Shown here: piece after piece, positions 55,297-64,000 of the stretch | Numbering within the stretch: the first letter of the stretch is position 1 | Layout of the letters: every line of letters starts with the position of its first letter | Translations under genes and position numbers: made by a program | Notes under the pieces: model-generated | The model's input: the letters and a program-made list of their open reading frames with translations, nothing else | Database searches by the model: none | What the model was told of the DNA's origin: nothing | Assembly: GCA_024196135.1 (NCBI GenBank) | Contig: JAMQCK010000005.1 | Coordinates: 1-64,000 of the forward strand | Direction of reading: 5' to 3' | DNA: 64,000 nucleotides | From: Pleurotus ostreatus/Saccharomyces cerevisiae fusant | Taxonomy: Eukaryota; Opisthokonta

Positions 55297-56831
55297 CGGG
55301 GATCCATCCAGTTGTCGCAGTAGGGGTCGAGAGTGGTAAAGAGGAATCTTAGAACGAACGCACCATTGCTGCCTGCACACATGCTATAGAAACGCACAGA
55401 TGGACACCTTGGGTGATGGATACCGATATCCTTATGATTTATGTGGTACGCCCGGCGGGCGCCAAACCTGCCCACTTGCGTTGCTGCCCGCTTGCTAGTC
55501 TGCGTCTACTAGTCCGCTACCCCCTCTTCAGTCCGACCAATTCTCCGTCGCTCGTTTGTATACTTGATCTAGAATGTATTGGTCGTTGTGGCGCTTGGCT
55601 GTCTTCCGTCCCTCGATTCTGAGCTGCTTTTATGGGCCTTCTGTCTTGCGTGCACATATACCTTTTCTGCCCCTGGCAGACTACTTCTCGGCTACTTACA
55701 GTACGCACCTACCTCCCTACCTACCCTCCCGAGCTCGGCTGTTTGTAGCTTTGCCCTCTTGTTTATGTCGAGTAGATTTATACGTTAGGTGCCTGTTGAT
55801 GTAATTCGACGAATTTTCGTTTACGAAGGCTGAAGAGTCCGCGTGCCACAATGTACGATTGCGCATGCACACCATAAAGAGTTTGGTTTTGAGAACCCTT
55901 ATTCCGCCCTTGCCTGCCTCATCAGCACAAAGAGAAACTGGTCCTAGCATACGTTTAGCCCAGTGGTCTGCTTTGGGTTGATGGGGTCACCCAGGATTGC
56001 CACGCAACTTTGCAGATCTCAAATCGCTGGAGTTCCGTGGTAATCCGCGGAAGTCCAACTTTCGATCACTTTTGACGATTCGGGACGATTGCCACGGAAT
56101 TGACTGCAAACAAGCTGTAAACGCTGGTTCCTCTTGGATTCCTCGCACAAATCCGGACTGGGGGAGCACGACAGCGTGCGCTGGCGCATAGGTGCCTTCT
56201 CTTGAACTTGAATATCGGAGACACTGCCTCGCTGCTTGCAAGCCTTATGTATTTCTCTTGAACACTTTGGTTATGTCTGCCCAGTTTGGGCCAAGGCGCT
56301 TGCCCTATTACTTAGGAGGCGATAGGAGGGGAGTGGCGCGGACCCATTCCACGTGCAATGTTGAACTTGAGATTCCGGTGTGGGGAAATTTGCAAAGATG
56401 TACGCGCTGACAGTCGGGATTTAGTCATCTTTCTTCACACTCGTCACTGCTGCAGAGGTTCTTCGTGCACTTTCGGGCTCTCCTTGCAGCGGAGAAGGGT
56501 CTTTCTCACTGGGTGGAGGTATAACACCACCCTAATCAGGCTGGGTGGCCGAGCACGGGATCGGCAGGGGTTGTCTCCTACTCCCATCTCCCCATCGCTA
56601 CTGCCGCACACCCGCTTACACTAATACTAAGCGTGGAATAGACTCCGCAGGTTTTGCATAGCGTCTTGCGCGTCCAGCGAAAAGCGTGGTCATACGCCCA
56701 GGGGGATTTCTTGGTTGTGAGCCCCTTGTCCTCGTTCTCCATACCAGACCACCGACTGATTCACTTTCTGTAGTTGCGACAGCTACCCACCCGATCGTGC
56801 TTCCCCAGTCGCCTTTACACATCCCACCACC
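55297..56831. other. 1.5-kb intergenic region
   Basis: No supported gene on either strand. A TATA-less, pyrimidine-rich stretch precedes the Zn2Cys6 gene. Confidence 0.45.
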
Positions 56832-57603
56832 ATGTCGTCCCGCGAGATGCATCCTCCCCCCTCCCCCCTCGATCCCGCGCTTTCCATGTACGCTGCACAC
56901 CCGGCCACATTCCACTCGTCCGCGTCGTCTGCCCCCCTTCCCCAACGGCTGCCCAGGAACTATCACCCCAATGGTAGCAGCGAAGCAACCTCGCCAGTCG
57001 ACGGCAACTACGGCAACGGCTACGCGAACGGGTCGGGGTCCTCCAACATGAACGGCAAGCGCCCCGCGTCGGGCTCGTCCATGATGGACAGCAGGAAGAA
57101 GGCCCGCCAAGATGCAGATGCAGAGTCCGTCAAGTGCGTGTGCTAATTCCTCCAATGACCGCGCTCGACTGACCAAGCATCCCAGCTCCGTATCCTCTTC
57201 CTCCGCACGGTCCCCCACAGCCGACCCAGGCGCGTCCGACGCCCCGAAAACGAAGGCCACTCGCGGGAGCCGCGCCTGCACCGTCTGCCGACGCCTTAAG
57301 ATGAAGTGCGTCGGCGCCGAGCAGGGTCCACCGTGTAAGCGCTGTCAAACCGGTGGCCACGAGTGCATCTTCGAGGAGAGCAACCGCGGAAAGCGATCCT
57401 CTAAGTACGTTGGAGATGTGCAGCGGGATTCAGATTTCCTCGCTCATGGTCCGCACCCCAGGAAACATGAGATCCTTACACGGTCGCTGCGCAAGATGGA
57501 GCGTACACTGGACACGGTGCTGAGGAGTATTGGCAACCCATCCCTCGCGTCGGGCATGATTTCGCGTTCGCCGTCGCCGAGGGAGGCGCAGACGGCGACG
57601 TAG
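56832..57603 (+). CDS. Zn2Cys6 transcription factor, truncated after the DNA-binding region
   Basis: Exons 56832-57133, 57186-57404 and 57462-57603 give a protein of about 220 residues. After a Ser/Pro/Asn-rich leader with a possible nuclear signal (RKKARQD), the binuclear zinc cluster is complete: CTVCRRLKMKC, then CKRCQTGGHEC, spacing C-x2-C-x6-C-x8-C-x2-C-x6-C. It is followed by KHEILTRSLRKMERTLDTVL, a likely dimerisation coiled coil. A TAG stop comes shortly after REAQTAT. In related mushroom factors the protein continues for several hundred residues into a fungal_trans (MHR) domain. Just downstream, another frame reads SSPKLHSDNSLTPLGLLSEA, which looks like the expected continuation. This points to a frameshift (see pseudogene entry). 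A DNA-binding fragment could still be made. Confidence 0.75.
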
Positions 57604-57900
57604 CAGGCGCTCGGAGGCGAGCCCGATGCCCCCTCAAAGCCCCGACACCGAGCACCACGGCGCGGGTGGGCAATACCACCAGCTTCACCACGTCGCGCAC
57701 CGCATGCACGAGCAGCCTGATCACTACGCGACACCCTCCTCCCCGAAACTACACTCCGACAATTCCCTCACCCCCCTTGGCTTGCTGTCGGAAGCGAGCG
57801 TGGTGCGTAGCGAATCGACGACGAGGTTTACGAGGCGGCGAGCACAGCAGAATGTGCCGCCGGGGCTTCCGCTGGGTCGTCGGCGTGCTGCAGGACGCGC
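57604..57900 (+). pseudogene. out-of-frame continuation of the Zn2Cys6 factor
   Basis: From about 57626 the frame shifted by one base relative to the upstream exon reads QSPDTEHHGAGGQYHQLHH and later SSPKLHSDNSLTPLGLLSEA, the linker type I expect in this family. No plausible intron of normal length would restore phase between the two parts. After about 57830 resemblance fades and no MHR domain is visible in any frame. A sequencing or assembly error is an alternative to a real lesion. Confidence 0.5.
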
Positions 57901-60900
57901 TCCTGGCGGCCGCGCCTCAGCGCGGCGATGCCGCGCGCGGGCGAGGCGAGGCGAGTGCGCCACGCCCTCGCCCTCGACCACCTCCTCAGCGGCGACACGC
58001 GCTCTGCGCTGTCGCTCGCATCTTACGCTCGCACGCGCCGGCGTCGCTTAGGACTCACGAGGGAATTCTGGGGCTCACCCACGAGCTGAACAACTCACGA
58101 ACTCGCTCGAACGATACGCGAGACCTCACCATCGCGACACGTCGACCTGCTCGCTGCCGCCGTCGAGTCCAACGGCTCCGACAACCCAGCAACACGAAGG
58201 GGACAGTGTTCCCCACCTCCCCCTCACTCAGCAAGACACACCGATGCCGCCGCGAGCACGGAAACACGTCCCCCGCCGCCTCGTCGTCGTCCTCAAACTC
58301 ACACCACGCGGGAAGGACGGCCGCCGCGGTCCCTACTCGTCATCTCAGACGCGGCGTCCCGCCTCAAACTCACGTCGCGCGACACACGGCGAGGTCGCGC
58401 ATCGCCGTCTCGTGCGCAGCGCGTCCCTCGCTGTCCGCTAGACGACGAGGGGAGGGTATTTCGTCTATCACGGCGCGCAAGAACTCACCGAAGGGCCCCC
58501 CCACCTCCCCCCTCCGCTCCCCCCTCTCTCGCCGAATGCGACCTCCGAGTCGAACGACCCGTCGATCCGTGCGCTCGCACTTGCCGCCTCGCGGTCGACA
58601 CGCTCCTCGGCTCGTCAAGGAGGCCGCGAAGTCAACGCGACGCGCGCGCATCTCCCCCACCTCACCGCCTCCTACATGCACGGGTCAGCGAGAGGAGTCG
58701 AGAGAAGACGAACGGCATACCTCACAAGCACGCCGACGGAGTCTGCGCACCCCCCCAGCTCGTACAAGCCTGCACGATGCTCGGGTGCATAAGCACCCCC
58801 TCCTCCCACCTCGAAAACATCGCACCCACCTTGCGAAGCCCCGCCCATCCGCGTAGAAGACGCAAAATGCTCCGCGTCCCGCGGAAGAAGACGCGGACCC
58901 CGACGCGTTGATACCCAACTCACCGAGGACGCGCACCTCGACGGCGAGGGGGGAGTTATCCCTCCCACCCCCGTCGTCGGTAGTTCCCCTTCGCCTCGAA
59001 GAGCGCCGCGGCCCAAGTCGAAGCCAGCGTCGCTGCTCGCATCGAAGGCTGCGACTCTTGTCGTGCATCTGCGAGATCATCAGCGACGTCGTCGGTGGAG
59101 GTGGGAGATGCGAGGGGAGTGGGAAGTGGGAGCGGGAGCAGGGAGGTGGAGGGAAGAGGGGGAGGCGAAGGGGAGCGCGAGGAGCGCAGATGCGACGCAG
59201 CAAGGTACGCCGATGATAGGGGTGGGTAGTGCGAGGGTGGGTGAGCTGATGTGGGGTGGCTACGGCGAGGGTGAGGAGGAGGAGGTGAGGAGGAGAAGGT
59301 GGTGAAGGGGAAGGAAATGGGCTCGGAGGCGACGGAGGAGCGTTGGTGGGTGATAGGGGAGGGTAGTGCGAGGTTGGGCGAGCTGGGAACAGGCGAGTAC
59401 GACGAGGGTGGAGTGATGGAGTGATGGGCAGGGCAGTTGGCGAGGGGGAGGGCGAGGGGGAGGGGGTCGAACACGTAGTCGTAGGTAGCACACGATGTAG
59501 TAGATAGTAGTGACAATACAAGTGAGTTGAGGTACATGAAGAGGGACAGGATGGCGAGGATACGAACAGGAAAAGGGAGAAGATACGAGGGGGAGGGGTG
59601 GAAAGACGAGAGGTTCAGCGAGAAGCGTACGAAATTGAGTACTCACCTCGATTACGAGCGTCTGGGTAGTCAAGCGATTGACAAGACGTTCGAATGGACC
59701 TACGGACGTGCAGAGGGACGTCAGTACAGTAGTCGTTGGCCACAAAATGCAAGGGCTCACCTTGGGAATTGCCCGATTTTCGTTGAGAGCGGCGCTCGGC
59801 ATGGATTTCCCGCCGACGCGCGGGTTGTTTACGAAGGGGAGGGGTATCCTATGTATCATACTATCTATGTTTCATCTATTCAGGTCCTTTTATAGCTACA
59901 AAACAACGACACAAGCGTAGTATCTACTGTACACTGCTCCTTCACACTCATGAGCTCCCCTTCATCTAGCAGACATTGCGGCGTGAGATGGGGAGTGTCC
60001 TCCATCTCGGACACATCCAAGAGTACCTAGTAAGCAATCAATCTCTTCGCTCGTTTGTCTATGCGAAAGGAACTCACCAATTTCGAATTTCAGAGAATTA
60101 TCTGAAAATCATGAAGATGCGCCAAAAGCGCGGTAAGTTGAGGGCGGTGAGGCATCCACAGCATCTCTTAATCGACCGTATACCTCTATCGAAGCGATAA
60201 ATAAACGTCATGCCTTTTACCGAGGGCCACAACGAAGCTAAGAGGCACCTCATCCTGACTGAATCGATTTCAAGACGCTTCTGTGAGAACAAGGGCATCA
60301 GATGAGTTTTAGGAAGCGGCATGACGGTACTTACCTCGCCATATAGTCCTAAGCGATGTGCTTAACATTCAGATTGCGGTGAGCATCGATCAAGGCCGGC
60401 TCTAGAAGGAATGCATGAGATTCTCGGATTCTATCGAGATAAGAGGCACCTCACCTTTCGAGAAGCCTTCATCATCGATGAAGGGGACGTGTAGCGTCTA
60501 TGCGACATACATACAACGCCCAGACGTGGCAGAGAGTGCGTATGAAGCAAAGACGATTATCAGCATAACTCGAGTGAGCGGAGTTGCAGTACGTACCAAC
60601 GAGCACATTCTGCAAGAAACCCTCGTGGGACAGCGAATATGGCGGTCCTGACGTCGCGGATTCAACTTCAAGAACCCCACACAAAGTCGCAAGGGTGTCG
60701 ATGCATCGTTCCAGCCTGTCGAAGCGGTCAGTCAGCCTAAGTCGGGGTCTGCGAGCGCAGAAATCACCGGATTGTGGGCGTAGCATGCCTCGTCATGGAC
60801 CGGCATAGTTCCCCCCTTCGCGAATCACCGGGGAGTGTCGGGACGGAGCTGTACACCTGCGTGGGGTCAGCGTGTAGAAACGCCTGTCCGCAGCCTACCA

Positions 60901-61190
60901 CTCCGCGCGGTGTCTCAGTGCCGAGTCCAGTCGTCCATGGCGTCCCCGTGGCATTTCCTGTCGACGCGTGTCAAGCGGTCGCGTCGGCGGCGACTTCTCA
61001 TCCTCGGCGTGTCAACATCACGACGAAATGGACCTGAGGTCTGCCGCGAGCTCGCGCCGCTGCACGGCAGCGACCCGCCAATCTCCTCGCGCGGGTTCGT
61101 CTATGGGTCTGCATGAGCTGTACGAGGTCAAAATCCCAGCCAATGCGATAGAGGCGTACCAGAATCTGCGCATCTCTCGTCGCAGGGCCC
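57901..61190. other. 3.3 kb of GC-rich or repetitive DNA without a supported gene
   Basis: From 57.9 to 59.5 kb several frames are open on both strands because stops are rare; the products are Pro/Ser/Arg-rich with no domain. In 59.1-59.5 kb the minus strand carries two diverged copies of a Pro/Ser/His-rich stretch (cctcgcactaccc...). From 59.5 to 61.2 kb there are recurrent short motifs such as agaggcacctca (60243 and 60441) and donor-like actcacc, but no phase-consistent gene. Confidence 0.4.
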
Positions 61191-61191
61191 C

Positions 61192-61760
61192 GCGCATGCC
61201 TCCGGCGGTTCGAGGGCTCAAAAACCACTGAATATAAGGTTAGTAGGCGCTCTATGTAGTCCAGATCGTGTCGTGGCGGAAATTCAAGTCGAACGTGTCA
61301 GTACTCACCTCAATGACCCCGAGAAACTGAACGAGAGCTGCACCCTTCAGGACGACGTCAGGAACGTAGACGCCGCTCAGAGGCATCGCTAGCGACGCAT
61401 GGCACCTCCAGAACCTGATGGTGAAGACCAAAAAAGCACTTCGAGCGAGAGAACTCACCAAATTCCCGCATTATTCACCTTAGGACGCCTGCGCATGCCT
61501 CCGGCGGTTCAAGACACCGAGTAGCCTCGCATTTGCTCGCTGTATAAGCGGTCAGCGTGCGCTTGAAATGGGTCGAAGGACGGGCAAGGACTACTTACTT
61601 GCCCAAGAGGCGAATGCCACGTACTGTTGCTAGCCTCAATGACCCCGAGAACCTGATAAGGGGCATTCAGCGGTGCGAGGGGATCGTCGAGCGGGCTGTG
61701 GGCACCTGGTACATTGCCTAAGGCACCTCCAGAACTTGATGGTGGAGGTCGGAGAGTGAG
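61192..61760. repeat. two diverged tandem units of about 300-325 bp
   Basis: Three blocks occur twice in the same order: GCGCATGCCTCCGGCGGTTC at 61192 and 61491, CCTCAATGACCCCGAGAA at 61308 and 61634, and GGCACCTCCAGAAC(C/T)TGATGGTG at 61401 and 61722. Spacing differs slightly (299, 326, 321 bp), so the units have gained and lost bases since duplication. Confidence 0.8.
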
Positions 61761-64000
61761 TAGCGCTTGTACGTCGTCCATGGGAGACCCTCGCCCGGGT
61801 CGCCTGAGACAAGCCGAAGTCGAAATAAAACTGAGAGCTTACCTGCCCTGCCGTTGTGACGCTGTCGAGCGCCTTGGCCAGGCTCGTAGCGTCATAAGGA
61901 TGTCTTCCACATGTCGAAGTTGAGGAGATCGTCGAGAGGGAGCTCGAAAAGCAATCAGCTCGGCGCTTCGGGATAGAGGAATTAGTGAACCCACAGATCA
62001 TCGACGCGCTGCAATGGCGCTCGCTGACCTCTGGGTAAGCGAGACTCTGCGGGATACCACTCTAAATGAGAGGTGTGGGCGACTGCACAAACCGGCCCTA
62101 CAGAAAAGGATGGGATGTTCATAAAAAGAATCAAAAGCGAAACACACAGCGAGCTTACCAGTATACAACGCTCAGCGAGGAGCATTGAAGCGTCGAGTAG
62201 ACGACTAGAAGTCCCTGTAATGCTCGTTAGCAATTTCAGATTGAAGGAAACATGGACTATGCGGCGCTTCGAGGGAAATGTACCGCACGCTTCCCGAAGT
62301 TGACGAGAGCTGCCGCGACAAGCGCAGAGAGGGAATGAGGAGTGTGTGAGGTAGAGAAGACCAGAGAGAGATGAAAGGGGGAGCGAACGAGCAGGGGAGG
62401 AGAGGAGAGGAGAGGAGGAGAGGAGGGAAGGAGGATGAGGAAGTGAGGAAACCCGACGACTCACCCCGCTCTTTATACACATCCGCTGGGCGCACGGACT
62501 TGTCGAGTCTCGCCGCATCTTCCCCTTGATGCCCCACTCCTTCGCTGAGCAATTCCGCCCCTCTGTAATCCGGATATTCCTTGCCGCTCGCCCTCCTCCT
62601 GCTCAGCCCCAACGGCGCATCTTCCGCGCATCGCTTCGAATTCAGGGAGCCGGCGCCCGGGCGTCCCCGTGTTCTGATGATGACAAATGATGGGACCCTG
62701 AGTGATCGGTGTCGAGAAAACGGCTCCGCGCCAGTGGAAGTTGCGAGGCGAGGCAGGGCGGTAGGAGTGGTGCTTGCAAACCAAGTAGACAGATGCCGGG
62801 GAGAAGAATAACGACATAGAGGCGAGGGAGCTGGTCTTAGGGGTCAGGGGAAGAATGTTTCGAGGGCGCGGATTGCGAGGAGAAGGCCCCGCTGCCCAGC
62901 CAAGTCGGGGAGGCGCCGTTCAGCGAGATTAGCGACTTACGATGTCATTGGCGTACGGCAAAATACGAGCACTCTTGATAGAGCGTCGCCTGGTCGTTGG
63001 GATGCGCGAGACGTGTGTCTCCGCTCAGTCTGAGGGTTTGTGAGCTGAGCTCTGAAAGTCGAACTGATGGCCTGCCTCAAAAGGCAGGCATTCAGCCACC
63101 CGCGAGAACGAGCGCAACAAGTCCGACAGACTTTTCTCGCACGCCTCGTGTATCACACGGGTCCTACTCACTCTGCGTACGGCTTTGATTTCCCTTCACG
63201 CTGCTGTATTGCGAGTCCGCCGGCGCGAAATGCGGCATTCTAGCATTGTCGGCCAAAAGCCCATCGCCGTGGTCGAGTCCGCCTCCCTCGCGTCAAGATT
63301 CTACCCGCGATTCCGTGTTTGGATGTTCTCGAGCTCGAATATCGCAGTCGAGCGGTGGAAGATTGGAGTCGAGGCGGATTCTGGCAATATGGCGGTAAGC
63401 GTACTTCTCATTGTTTCCGGGCGCGCGGGAAGGGTAGGTATGATGCTGGTATAAAGGGGGGGTGGCTTACCTTTCATCTGGGGCGAGCGGGGGCGCGGCT
63501 TGATCTGCCGCGAGCTGTTGGCAAAGTCGCGCGCCACTGAGGTGATATGCTATTGTTGAAGCGCCGAAGCCGCTGCGTCCTCGTCACAGGCACATGAACG
63601 ACTTGCCGAGTTCCTCACAGGTCAGGCCGGGTTGTGCTCAGGCGACAGAAGCCCTTCGGCGCTTCCCGCTCGCTCATCGCGTCCTTGAGCCCGCCGGCTC
63701 GAGCGGCTGCCTCCCGCATCACTGACACTCGGGAAGGGCTGCGTACCTTCGTGAACATGTACACTTCGCGTGCACCTGCCTTTGTTCTGTTCTGGGGCCC
63801 ATCCGGGGGAGGGAAATGCCCCGTTCTTTTTACCGCCGCTCTGTTCTCGCCGGCGGGGGAACTGCTTGAGTTTTGTATTGCTGGTATTTTTTGGGTGTAT
63901 GCGTTTTGGATCAGCGTCGATAGGGTCGTAAGTGCGGTAGGTACGCGTATCTACGGTGTCGGCGGTATGGCTCGGTGGGGGAGGGTGATGGGTGCGGGAG
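61761..64000. other. right end of window without a supported gene
   Basis: Short open frames occur on both strands. A possible pair of minus-strand exons (about 63533-63472 and 63389-63282) joins in phase to a peptide ending EHPNTESRVES, but it has no recognisable family. A purine-rich GGAG tract at 62395-62435 is a simple repeat. No rRNA, tRNA or telomeric repeat is visible. Confidence 0.35.

Noticed and set aside
56540..56610. tRNA-like start (GGGTGGCCGAG...)
   Set aside because: The first arm resembles a Leu/Ser tRNA, but no anticodon arm, T-loop GTTCGAAtC or acceptor pairing follows.
57666..58856. Plus-strand open frame of nearly 400 codons without a stop
   Set aside because: It has no convincing ATG start, is Arg/Pro/Ser-rich and overlaps other open frames on both strands; stop-poor GC-rich sequence explains it better.
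58685..59537. Minus-strand frames of 190-280 codons
   Set aside because: Low-complexity Pro/Ser/His peptides with internal repeats, no domain and no splice support.
1..64000. CRISPR array, rRNA, intact transposon or telomere repeats
   Set aside because: No regularly spaced repeat-spacer structure, no rRNA-like conserved blocks, no complete transposase or reverse transcriptase frames, and no TTAGGG-type arrays were seen.

Overview
The window reads as nuclear DNA of a filamentous basidiomycete, probably an Agaricomycete (mushroom or polypore relative). It is GC-rich, the genes are dense and lie on both strands, and nearly every gene is cut by short GT-AG introns of about 45-60 nt. Several gene families typical of this group are present: two DUF6593 proteins, Ser/Thr-rich single-pass membrane proteins with proline-rich tails, a fungal-type cysteine-rich secreted domain, a Zn2Cys6 factor and a forkhead factor. 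All exon coordinates below come from reading splice signals by eye and checking reading-frame phase. No transcript data were available.

Left third (1-24 kb). An unassigned minus-strand gene has a U1-like zinc finger (about 0.7-2.3 kb). An SH3 single-pass membrane protein (minus) and an Hsp90 co-chaperone AHA1 with an extra C-terminal membrane anchor (plus) are transcribed divergently. Next come a short forkhead factor, UPF1 (the nonsense-mediated decay helicase), DUF6593 copy A, a membrane-anchored beta-lactamase-fold serine hydrolase, a degenerate protein-kinase-like protein, a multi-pass DUF7598-type membrane protein and a mucin-like membrane protein.

Middle (24-38 kb). A gene-free stretch of about 2.9 kb precedes DUF6593 copy B. 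A small secreted cysteine-rich protein missing from a simple ORF list follows at 28.0 kb. Mitochondrial proline dehydrogenase (minus) lies head to head with a mitochondrial DUF3429/TMEM69-like membrane protein (plus). A choline-transporter-like protein (PNS1/CTL) follows, with a five-unit minisatellite directly after its stop codon.

Kinase cluster (38.2-45.3 kb). Three complete PHO85/CDK-like kinase genes lie in tandem. All three have the same seven-exon layout, including a 13-nt microexon. Sequence shared between the intergenic regions shows that a unit of about 2.9 kb was duplicated in direct orientation, leaving a decayed 3' end of the first kinase between the second and third. This is the clearest example of recent gene birth in the window.

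Right third (45-64 kb). This holds a low-complexity nuclear protein of unknown function, mitochondrial ribosomal protein mS51 (MRP51), a UDP-galactose/UDP-GlcNAc-type nucleotide-sugar transporter, and a Zn2Cys6 factor that breaks after its DNA-binding domain. The last 6.4 kb contain no gene I can support. They do hold diverged tandem repeats and repeated splice-donor-like motifs on the minus strand.

Most genes are ordinary housekeeping genes with no operon-like logic. The local themes are lineage-specific duplication (kinases, DUF6593) and low-complexity tails added to conserved cores. I found no CRISPR array, rRNA, convincing tRNA or intact transposon.
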